Below, piece after piece: positions 12,823 to 18,687 of a DNA stretch of 21,630 nt; position 1 is the stretch's first letter, and every line of letters begins with the position of its first letter. The DNA comes from Chloroflexota bacterium (lineage in GTDB: Bacteria; Chloroflexota; Dormibacteria; Dormibacterales; Dormibacteraceae): the NCBI GenBank assembly GCA_005880175.1, contig VBJR01000024.1:1-21630 (forward strand). The letters are read 5' to 3'. The translations under genes and the position numbers were made by a program. A model generated the notes under the pieces. That model was not told where the DNA came from, searched no databases, and worked only from the letters and a program-made list of their open reading frames with translations.

Positions 12823-13528
12823 GAACCGCACCCTCTACGCACTGACCCTCGGCGCGACGGCCGCCATGCTGCTCGCCGCCCTGATGATCTTCTTCTACGC
12901 CCCCCAGGACGCCCTCGAGGGCCCCGTGCAGCGCATCTTCTACCTGCACGTCGGCTCGGCGGTGGCGGCGTTCGGCTCGTTCGCGCTGGTTCTGGCCGGC
13001 GGGGTCGCCTACCTGTGGCGGGACAGCGTCCGGGGCGACCGGTTGGCCCGGGCGTCCGCGCTGGTCGGGCTGGTGTTCACCACCAACACGTTCGTGATGG
13101 GGATGGTCTGGGCCAAGCCGATCTGGAACTGGGACCCCAGCCAGACGTGGGACGCCCGCCTGACGTCCACCGCGGCGCTGTGGGTGATCTACGCGGGCTA
13201 CCTGCTCGTCCGCCGGTTCGCCACGCCGGGCCGGCCCGCCATGCGGCTGGCCGCGGTCGTGGGCATCGTCGGCTTCGTGGACGTCCCGATCGTGTACTTC
13301 AGCGTCGAGTGGTGGCGGACGCTGCACCCGGGTCCGGTCCTGATCGCGCCGGGCGGGCCGCAGCTGCCCCCCGAGATGCTGGTCACCGCGCTCGTCACGA
13401 CCCTGGCCGTGGGCCTCCTCGCCGGCGTCATGATCGCGGTCCGCTACCGGATCGAGGCGCGGCGCGACGAGGTGGAGGACCGGGCGGTGGCCGCGCAGCT
13501 CGAGCCGTCGGGGACGCACGCCTCGTGA
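12815..13528 (+). CDS. ccmC: CcmC haem-presenting membrane protein
   Basis: A 237-residue protein with six membrane segments. Key features are RIFYLHVGSAVAAFGSF with the first haem-ligand His (about 46), the tryptophan-rich motif WAKPIWNWDPSQTWDARLTST, and FVDVPIVYFSVEWWRTLHPGP with the second His. CcmC binds haem and presents it to CcmE. The WWD region differs from the textbook WGTWWxWDxRLT: the paired Trp is reduced to WNWDP and two extra residues precede WDARLT. The C-terminus adds a charged cytoplasmic tail of about 30 residues. It overlaps ccmB by 8 nt and ccmD by GTGA. Confidence 0.94.
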   Translation: MTENRTLYALTLGATAAMLLAALMIFFYAPQDALEGPVQRIFYLHVGSAVAAFGSFALVLAGGVAYLWRDSVRGDRLARASALVGLVFTTNTFVMGMVWAKPIWNWDPSQTWDARLTSTAALWVIYAGYLLVRRFATPGRPAMRLAAVVGIVGFVDVPIVYFSVEWWRTLHPGPVLIAPGGPQLPPEMLVTALVTTLAVGLLAGVMIAVRYRIEARRDEVEDRAVAAQLEPSGTHAS

Positions 13529-13614
13529 GCTACCTGATCGTGGCCTACGCGTTCGCGGCGCTGCTGCTGGGTGGCTTCCTGGCGTACTCGCTGAACCAGC
13601 TCCGCCAGCGCTGA
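13525..13614 (+). CDS. ccmD: CcmD-like small membrane protein
   Basis: GTG 13525 overlaps the ccmC stop (GTGA) and opens 29 codons: one membrane helix, SYLIVAYAFAALLLGGFLAYSL, followed by NQLRQR. An aromatic N-terminal entry, a single TM helix and a basic cytoplasmic end directly after ccmC are the defining features of CcmD, which holds CcmE to CcmC in the haem release complex. At 29 aa it is shorter than typical CcmD (40-70 aa). Its stop overlaps the apparent CTG start of the next gene. Confidence 0.85.
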   Translation: MSYLIVAYAFAALLLGGFLAYSLNQLRQR

Positions 13615-14765
13615 GCGCGCCGGACCGCGTCGTCGTCGTCGGTGCCGGCGTGGCCGCGCACGGCGCGGTCGGCGGCCTCCGCCAGGCCGGCTTCGCGGGG
13701 GAGATCGTGGTCGCCGGCCGCGAGCCGCACCCGCCGTACGAGCGGCCGTACCTCTCCAAGCGCTACCTGCTCCACGAGGTGCCGCGCCCGCAGCTGTTCC
13801 TGCCGCCGCTGGAGGCGGAGCTGCGCCTCGGCGAGGCGGTCGTGGCGCTGGAGCCGGACCGGCACGCCGTGCGGCTGGCGGGCGGCGGCCGCCTGGAGTA
13901 CCGCGCCCTCCTGATCGCCACCGGGGCCAGGCCGCGCCGGCTGCCCGGCCACGAGGACGCCGTGTACCTGCGGGACCTGGAGCAGGCCGACCGCGTCCGC
14001 GACGCCCTGGACGGCGGCGAGCCGCTGGAGGTGGTCGGCGCCGGGTTCATCGGGTGCGAGGTCGCCGCGGTCGCCCGGCAGCGCGGGCTGCCCGTGACCG
14101 TGCACGAGGCGCTCGACCAGCCGCTGCTCCGGGTGCTCGGGCGCGAGCTGGGCGCCTGGCTCGGCGAGGTGCACCGGGCCCGCGGCGTCGACCTCCGCAC
14201 CGGCGTGCGCGAGCTGCCGCCGCTCGGGCCGGGGACCCTGGTCGGCGTGGGCACCGAGCCCAACGTCGAGCTGGCGGCGGCCGCCGGCATCCGCTGCGAG
14301 CGCGGCATCGTGGTGGACGAGCTGGGGCGGACCGATGCGCCCGACGTGTACGCCGCCGGCGACTGCGCGCGCTTCTGGAGCCCGCTGTTCGAGACGCACG
14401 TGCGGGTCGAGCACTACCAGACCGCGCACCGGCACGGGACGGCCACCGGCCGCGCGATGGCGGGGGAGGGGACGCCGTTCGCGGAGGCGCCCTGGTTCTG
14501 GTCCGACCAGTACGAGCTGAACCTGCAGTACGCCGGCGCCGGCCTGCCCTGGGAGCACTCCGTCACGCGCGGCCGGCTCGGCCAGCCGCCGTTCACCACG
14601 TTCTTCCTGCGCGAAGAGCGGCTGGTCGGCGCGCTGGGCGTGGACGACGGCCGGACGGTCGGACATGTCCGCCGGCTGCTGGAGGCGCGCGTCCCGGTGA
14701 CCGCCGATCAGCTGGCGGACCCGGCGGTGGACCTCAAGAGGCTGGCGCGTCCAGCGCCGCCGTGA
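13611..14765 (+). CDS. FAD/NAD(P)-dependent reductase (ferredoxin/rubredoxin reductase type), probable CTG start
   Basis: The Rossmann fold demands the segment SAPDRVVVVGAGVAAHGA, but no ATG, GTG or TTG precedes it in frame; the first GTG (13650) would cut away the FAD-binding GAG. CTG at 13611 overlaps the ccmD stop as CTGA, exactly like the ATGA/GTGA overlaps of the rest of the operon, and gives 384 residues. Domains: FAD-binding VVVVGAGVAAHG (7-18), PHPPYERPYLSK, LLIATGARPRRLPG; NAD-binding LEVVGAGFIGCEVAAVARQRG; second FAD motif APDVYAAGDCARF; C-terminal reductase domain FWSDQYELNLQYAG. The family passes electrons from NAD(P)H to ferredoxin, rubredoxin or similar partners. The stretch between GVDLRTGV and GVGTEPN is shorter than usual by roughly 20 residues, so part of the NAD domain is reduced. 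Confidence 0.88.
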   Translation: MSAPDRVVVVGAGVAAHGAVGGLRQAGFAGEIVVAGREPHPPYERPYLSKRYLLHEVPRPQLFLPPLEAELRLGEAVVALEPDRHAVRLAGGGRLEYRALLIATGARPRRLPGHEDAVYLRDLEQADRVRDALDGGEPLEVVGAGFIGCEVAAVARQRGLPVTVHEALDQPLLRVLGRELGAWLGEVHRARGVDLRTGVRELPPLGPGTLVGVGTEPNVELAAAAGIRCERGIVVDELGRTDAPDVYAAGDCARFWSPLFETHVRVEHYQTAHRHGTATGRAMAGEGTPFAEAPWFWSDQYELNLQYAGAGLPWEHSVTRGRLGQPPFTTFFLREERLVGALGVDDGRTVGHVRRLLEARVPVTADQLADPAVDLKRLARPAPP

Positions 14766-15330
14766 TCGGGGGCAGGATGCCGTCGAGGAGCCGGGCGGTC
14801 AGGCCCCAGATCACGGCGCCCTCGATCGGCAGGCTCCGGCCCAGGCGCGCCCGCGGACCGTCCTGCCAGGCCGACTGGTCGAGCAGCCGCGCCAGCGGCA
14901 CCTCGAGGACCGCGTCCAGCTCGCGGGGATCCGGCCGGAAGCGCACGTCCTCGCGGCCCAGCCAGGCCACGAACGGCACCACCGAGTAGTTGGTGACCGC
15001 CGCGTAGAGGGGCGGGCCGGCCCCCAGCGGCACCAGGTCCGCGGCGCGCACGCCGATCTCCTCCTCGGCCTCGCGCGCCGCCGCCTGCCACGCCGACTCG
15101 CCCGGGACCACCTGCCCACCGGGCAGGCCGATCTGCCCGGGATGACTGGGAAGATCTGCTCTCCGCGCGACGAATGGCATGTACAATGCCCCTTCCCGTC
15201 GGTAGAGGACGGCCACCACGGCAGCTTGCCTGGCGCCGGTGCGGAACGTTCCCCAGTCCTCGACCGATTGAAGTAGTGAGGAGAGACGGCTCACGAAGGG
15301 ATTGGAGGGCAGGCCGTCTGGTTCACGCAT
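14734..15330 (-). CDS. CoA pyrophosphatase-type Nudix hydrolase
   Basis: A 198-residue protein from ATG 15330. The Nudix box GQVVPGESAWQAAAREAEEEIGV (72-94) keeps the full G-x5-E-x7-R-E-x2-E-E-x-G-U pattern; it is preceded by RRADLPSHPGQIGLPGG, the extended motif of the CoA-hydrolysing (NudL/YeaB, UPF0035) group. These enzymes split CoA or acyl-CoA into 3',5'-ADP and phosphopantetheine. The C-terminal PIEGAVIWGLTARLLDGIL is also characteristic. An AGAGAG SD-like run precedes the ATG. Its last 32 nt overlap the 3' end of the convergent reductase gene. A divergent small gene starts 30 nt from its ATG. Confidence 0.92.
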   Translation of the reverse strand: MREPDGLPSNPFVSRLSSLLQSVEDWGTFRTGARQAAVVAVLYRREGALYMPFVARRADLPSHPGQIGLPGGQVVPGESAWQAAAREAEEEIGVRAADLVPLGAGPPLYAAVTNYSVVPFVAWLGREDVRFRPDPRELDAVLEVPLARLLDQSAWQDGPRARLGRSLPIEGAVIWGLTARLLDGILPPITAALDAPAS

Positions 15331-15360
15331 CGCTCTCTGTGTGGAAAAAGGTAGGTGTAG

Positions 15361-15708
15361 ATGATCGACGAGACGAACTTAGCGATCGAGGAGTTGGAGG
15401 AGGAGATCCGCCGCGAGAACGACCGCCGGTACGCGTTCTACCGGATGTTGAACGCGACCGACCGGGTCCTGTGGCGCCTCGAGGAGCTGAACCGGGACGG
15501 GATCAAGCAGATTCCCGGCGACATGCACGGCCGGATGAAGGGCTCGCTCACCGAGCTGCCGAACTCGTGCATGGAGGTCTTCCGGGACAGCAACCACGTC
15601 CAGGAAGTGCTCGACTCCGTGTTCGAGGTGCAGGAGCGCCTGTTCCGCTGGCGTGACCCGCAGCGGACGCCGGACGACGAGGAGGAGCTCGAGAGGGTCG
15701 CCGTCTAG
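15361..15708 (+). CDS. Unknown 115-residue acidic helical protein
   Basis: ATG 15361 opens 115 codons. Residues 5-25 are a charged helix (LAIEELEEEIRRENDRRYAFYR), followed by MLNATDRVLWRLEELN, a middle containing KQIPGDMHGRMKGSLTELPNSCMEVF and a final helix QEVLDSVFEVQERLFRWRDPQ; an acidic tail ends it. It has one Cys, no membrane segment and no signal peptide. Codon use and the amphipathic helices look like a real protein. I do not recognise the family. Divergent from the Nudix gene and alone on its transcript, with a hairpin 22 nt after the stop. AAAGG at about 15345-15349 could be the SD, at a longish distance. Confidence 0.75.
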   Translation: MIDETNLAIEELEEEIRRENDRRYAFYRMLNATDRVLWRLEELNRDGIKQIPGDMHGRMKGSLTELPNSCMEVFRDSNHVQEVLDSVFEVQERLFRWRDPQRTPDDEEELERVAV

Positions 15709-15730
15709 AACGCGGCGATTCCGGTGACTC

Positions 15731-15768
15731 GAGCCGTGTGACGGCGCTGGCGGCGCTTGCCACGGCTC
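15731..15768 (+). terminator. Stem-loop after the 115-aa gene, and the 249-nt gap that follows
   Basis: GAGCCGTG (15731-15738) and CACGGCTC (15761-15768) form a perfect 8-bp stem; the 22-nt loop contains a second GCGC/GCGC pairing. It is placed to end transcription of the 115-aa gene, without a T tract. The rest of the gap to 15957 has no gene I can support; it becomes AT-richer near the regulator start and contains the repeated octamer described separately. Confidence 0.5.
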
Positions 15769-15923
15769 ATCTGCGTGCGTGCCTGGGGTGGGGATCACGA
15801 AAGCATTCAGAAAGGTGCCGCCGCCGGTCGCCCTGCCGGAGCCCTCCCGGCTGACTGCTGCGTGTGCAGTGTACCGAACGGTGCGCTGCTCGCGTTGTCG
15901 GCTACCACGACGCTCAGTATTTC

Positions 15924-15947
15924 GCATTCGCCTGCTTCTGCATTTGC
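15924..15947 (+). repeat. Direct repeat GCATTCGC / GCATTTGC, possible operator
   Basis: Two octamers differing at one base (15924-15931 and 15940-15947) are spaced 16 nt apart centre to centre, 10 nt before the start of the DtxR-family gene. The position suits an autoregulatory operator, but the arrangement is direct, whereas DtxR/MntR sites are usually inverted repeats. Confidence 0.3.
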
Positions 15948-15957
15948 CGAAGCGCCC

Positions 15958-16620
15958 ATGATTACCTGGGACATGCAGACCAGCGAAGCCGCCATCGCCG
16001 AAGGACGTGGACCGACCGAGGTCGTGTCGCGCTACCTCGAGGCCATCTACTACATGGACGGGGAGGGGGAGCCCGTGCGCAGCGCCCGGCTGGCGGACTG
16101 GCTGGGCGTGAGCCGGCCGACGGTCACGGTGGCCCTGCGCCGGATGACCCGCGACGGCATGGTGCGTCTGAACGGGCGCAAGGAGATCGAGCTGACGGAC
16201 CGGGGCCGGGACGCGGCCGCCGCGATCGTGCGCCGGCACCGGATCATGGAGCGCTGGCTGACCGACGCCCTGGGCCTCGACTGGGTGACGGCCGACGAGG
16301 AGGCGGCGCGCCTGGAGCACGCGGTGTCCGACGTGGTGGAGCGGCGGCTCTGGGAGACGCTCGGCCGGCCCACGTCCTGCCCGCACGGCAACCCGATCCC
16401 GGGCTACGCGGACGTGCGCGACACCGAGGTGCGGCTCTCGACGCTGGGCGAGGGCGCGTCGCGGTACCTGCTCGAGCGCCGGCTGGTGCCGGGCACGGGG
16501 CTGGACGTGCTGGAGGTGGACACGGTCGGCCGCACCCTGCGCGTGCGGGCGGCGGACCGCGACGTCACGCTCAGCCACGAGACCGCCGCCAAGGTCTGGG
16601 TCGAGCCGGCCGCCGCGTAG
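15958..16620 (+). CDS. DtxR/MntR-family metal-dependent transcriptional regulator
   Basis: A 220-residue protein. N-terminal winged helix about 21-85: VVSRYLEAIYYMDGEGEPVRSARLADWLGVSRPTVTVALRRM...GMVRLNGRKEIELTDRGRDAA. Dimerisation and metal-binding domain 88-150: VRRHRIMERWLTDALGLDWVTADEEAARLEHAVSDVVERRLWETLG, with His94, Glu98, Glu117/Glu120 and His121 available as ligands, then the usual PTSCPHGNPIPG. A C-terminal FeoA/SH3-like domain follows (GLDVLEVDTVGRTLRVRAADRDVTL). It lacks the Cys102 of iron-type DtxR/IdeR at an evident place, which leans towards manganese sensing, but this is inference. ATG 15958 and ATG 15973 are both possible; the first is taken. No metal transporter is adjacent; the gene abuts a short LLM-like protein. 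Confidence 0.9.
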   Translation: MITWDMQTSEAAIAEGRGPTEVVSRYLEAIYYMDGEGEPVRSARLADWLGVSRPTVTVALRRMTRDGMVRLNGRKEIELTDRGRDAAAAIVRRHRIMERWLTDALGLDWVTADEEAARLEHAVSDVVERRLWETLGRPTSCPHGNPIPGYADVRDTEVRLSTLGEGASRYLLERRLVPGTGLDVLEVDTVGRTLRVRAADRDVTLSHETAAKVWVEPAAA

Positions 16621-17190
16621 ATGCGGGTCGCCGTCGAGCTGCCGTCCGACCTGGCCTCGCCCGGCGAGTTCCTGGCCGACGTCCAGGCCTACGAGGCCGC
16701 GGGCGCTGACGCCGTGTGGCTGGTGCCGGGGTCGCTGGAGCCGCTGACGCTCGCCGCCGCCGCGGCCGCCGTCACCTCCCGGATCGGCCTGGTGGCGTGG
16801 CTGCCGGGGCCGGACGCCTGGCCGGAGGAGCCGCTGGCCGCCGTCGTGGCGACGCTGCGGCGCCTGAGCGGGGACCGGGTGGCGTTCGGCGTGGCCGGGG
16901 TCTACGCGATCGCGGCCCTGCGGGCTGCCGCCGCCGGCCGGCCCGTGCTCCTGGCCGGCGACGGCGAGCACGCCGCCCAGCGGGCCGACGGCCTGGTCCG
17001 CGACCTGGAGGGGGCGGGCGCCGCCTTCGAGGGCGCGCGGGCGCTGCGGCCCCCGCCGGAGTTCGAGCTGTGGGCCCGGCTCCCGGCCCCCGCGACGGGC
17101 GTGGCGGTGCCCCACGCGCCCAACCTGCTGGACATCCTGCGCAACCCGGAGGAGGACGACCGCCAGGACCTGGCGATGGCCACGGGCTGA
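16621..17190 (+). CDS. Short luciferase-like (LLM) fold protein
   Basis: ATG 16621 follows the regulator's stop with no spacer. The 189-residue product begins MRVAVELPSDLASPGEFLADVQAYEAAGADAVWL and continues LTLAAAAAAVTSRIGLVAWLPG...LAAVVATLRRLSGDRVAFGVAG, then GRPVLLAGDGEHAAQRADGLV. These match, in order, the first strands of LLM-class flavin enzymes (E.AG.D.VW., A..T.RI.L, .TL..LS.GR...G.G) and the P-V-x-x-A-G...A-x-x-A-D-G strand near the end. Most of the middle of the usual 300-residue barrel is missing, so it is either a naturally reduced LLM relative or a decaying copy. Flavin or F420 binding is uncertain. Coupled to the metalloregulator. Confidence 0.65.
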   Translation: MRVAVELPSDLASPGEFLADVQAYEAAGADAVWLVPGSLEPLTLAAAAAAVTSRIGLVAWLPGPDAWPEEPLAAVVATLRRLSGDRVAFGVAGVYAIAALRAAAAGRPVLLAGDGEHAAQRADGLVRDLEGAGAAFEGARALRPPPEFELWARLPAPATGVAVPHAPNLLDILRNPEEDDRQDLAMATG

Positions 17191-17317
17191 GGCCGGCGCG
17201 GCCCCCGGAGGCGGGATTCACCTGGGAAGGTGCGGCGTCCGGGCGGGAGTGCGCTCATGCCATGGGGAACGGGCGTTCGAACACAACCCTTTACAGCTGA
17301 CCCGGTAGGATCGGCCG
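17191..17317 (+). other. Intergenic region before the nucleoside phosphorylase
   Basis: 127 nt without a supported gene. A small hairpin CACCT-GGGA-AGGTG (17219-17232) lies 28 nt after the LLM-like stop and may be a weak terminator. The promoter of the next gene occupies the right end. Confidence 0.35.
17306..17311 (+). promoter_or_regulatory. -10 box TAGGAT, leaderless promoter of the nucleoside phosphorylase
   Basis: TAGGAT is followed by 6 nt and the GTG at 17318. No SD is present, so the gene is probably translated from a leaderless mRNA. TTTACA at 17290-17295 is too close to act as its -35. Confidence 0.5.
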
Positions 17318-18646
17318 GTGAACGCCTTGGAGGTCATCGGCCGGAAGCGGGACGGCGGGGAGCACCCGCCCGACGAGATCCGCTTCCTGCTCGACGGCTA
17401 CCTGTCGGGCGCCCTGCCCGACTACCAGCTGTCGGCCTGGCTGATGGCGGTCTGCACCCGGGGCATGACCCGCCGCGAGACGCTGGAGCTGACCCGCGCG
17501 ATGGTCGCCTCGGGCGAGGTGCTCGACCTGTCGGACATCCCGGGCGTCAAGGTGGACAAGCACTCCACGGGCGGGGTGGGGGACAAGGTGACGCTGATCG
17601 CCGCGCCCCTGGCCGCCGCCTGTGGGGTCAAGGTCCCCAAGCTCAGCGGGCGGGCCCTGGCCCACACCGGCGGCACGCTGGACAAGCTGGAGTCGGTGCC
17701 GGGCGTGACGGTGGACCTGGAGCCGGACCGCTTCCGGGCGCAGGTCGGCCGCGTGGGGCTGGCGGTGGCCGCCCAGTCGCCGCGGATGGTGCCCGCCGAC
17801 CGCGCGCTCTACGCGCTGCGCGACGCCAGCGCCACCGTGCCCTCCGTCCCGCTGATCGCCTCCAGCGTGATGTGCAAGAAGCTGGCCGCCGGCGCCGACG
17901 CGATCGTGCTGGACGTCAAGTTCGGGCGCGGCGCGTTCATGCCGGACGCCGAGCGAGCGCGGGAGCTCGCGGCCGAGATGGTCAGGATCGGCGAGGACGC
18001 CGGCCGCCGCACCGTCGCGCTCGTCACGGAGATGGAGAGCCCGCTCGGCAACCGGGTCGGCAACGCGCTCGAGGTGCTGGAGGCGATCGACGTGCTCGCG
18101 GGCGGCGGCGACGCCGAGCTGACCGCCGTGGCCGTGGAGGTCGCGCGCGAGATGTGCGCCCTGGCCGGCGTCGCGGCCGATCCGGCCGCCGCCCTGGCCG
18201 ACGGCTCCGGTCTGGAGCGGCTGTGGGCGATGCTGGAGGCGCAGGGCGGCAGCCGGGAGCGGCCGCCCGCCGCGCACCCGGCCCGCCTGACGGTGCCGGC
18301 GCCCGCCGACGGCTGGGTGGCCGCGATCGACGCGCTGCGGTGCGGGCTCGCGGTCATCGACCTGGGCGGCGGCCGGCTGCGCAAGGACGACCCGATCGAT
18401 CATGCGGCGGGCCTCGTCATCGCGGCGCGGCCCGGCGCCCGCGTGCGCCGGGGCGACCCGCTCGTCCACGTGCACGCCGCCAGCGAGGCGGTGGCCCGCC
18501 GGGCGCTGCCCCGCCTGGAGGGGGCGTGGCGCCTCGCCGCCGGTCCCGTCGCGGCCGAGCCGCACGTCCGTCACCGGATCGACCGCGACGCGATCGGGGG
18601 ACCCGGCAGGCCTCGCCGGGCGTTTATCCGGGCAGGGCCGTGGTAA
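17318..18646 (+). CDS. deoA: Thymidine / pyrimidine-nucleoside phosphorylase
   Basis: A 442-residue enzyme that splits thymidine (or uridine) with phosphate to base and (deoxy)ribose-1-phosphate. Signature KVDKHSTGGVGDKVTL (78-93) is the phosphate-binding glycine loop; KLSGRALAHTGGTLDKLESVPG (about 107-128) and YALRDASATVPSVPLIASSVMCKKLAAGADAIVLDVKFGRGAFM carry the base- and ribose-binding residues, including the conserved Arg and Lys of ALRD and SVMxKK. The C-terminal alpha/beta domain with GDPLVHVHA is present. Length equals the family norm (430-440), so it is intact. deoA and pdp cannot be separated safely by eye. The start is GTG 17318 behind a leaderless-type promoter; no other salvage gene is adjacent. 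Confidence 0.94.
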   Translation: MNALEVIGRKRDGGEHPPDEIRFLLDGYLSGALPDYQLSAWLMAVCTRGMTRRETLELTRAMVASGEVLDLSDIPGVKVDKHSTGGVGDKVTLIAAPLAAACGVKVPKLSGRALAHTGGTLDKLESVPGVTVDLEPDRFRAQVGRVGLAVAAQSPRMVPADRALYALRDASATVPSVPLIASSVMCKKLAAGADAIVLDVKFGRGAFMPDAERARELAAEMVRIGEDAGRRTVALVTEMESPLGNRVGNALEVLEAIDVLAGGGDAELTAVAVEVAREMCALAGVAADPAAALADGSGLERLWAMLEAQGGSRERPPAAHPARLTVPAPADGWVAAIDALRCGLAVIDLGGGRLRKDDPIDHAAGLVIAARPGARVRRGDPLVHVHAASEAVARRALPRLEGAWRLAAGPVAAEPHVRHRIDRDAIGGPGRPRRAFIRAGPW

Positions 18647-18648
18647 CG

Positions 18649-18687
18649 ATGAGTACTGAACGGCAATCGAAAGGAGCGACGAGATGA
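18649..18687 (+). CDS. Possible 12-codon leader peptide upstream of telA
   Basis: ATG 18649 opens MSTERQSKGATR and stops at 18687, overlapping the telA start as ATGA. It begins 3 nt after the phosphorylase stop. The ORF contains telA's own SD. It may be chance; the ATGA overlap, common elsewhere in this window, is the only reason to list it. Confidence 0.25.
   Translation: MSTERQSKGATR
18670..18676 (+). promoter_or_regulatory. Shine-Dalgarno AAAGGAG of telA
   Basis: AAAGGAG with 7 nt to ATG 18684, one of the three clear SD sequences in the window; it fixes the telA start. Confidence 0.7.

Noticed and set aside
13650..14765. GTG 13650 as the start of the FAD reductase
   Set aside because: It removes the VVVVGAG dinucleotide-binding strand that every member of the family needs; CTG 13611 restores it and fits the overlap pattern of the operon.
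17230..18687. Very long open frame of 485 codons antisense/out of phase to the nucleoside phosphorylase
   Set aside because: Arg/Gly/Ala-rich translation with no motifs; a shadow frame produced by high GC third positions of the real gene.
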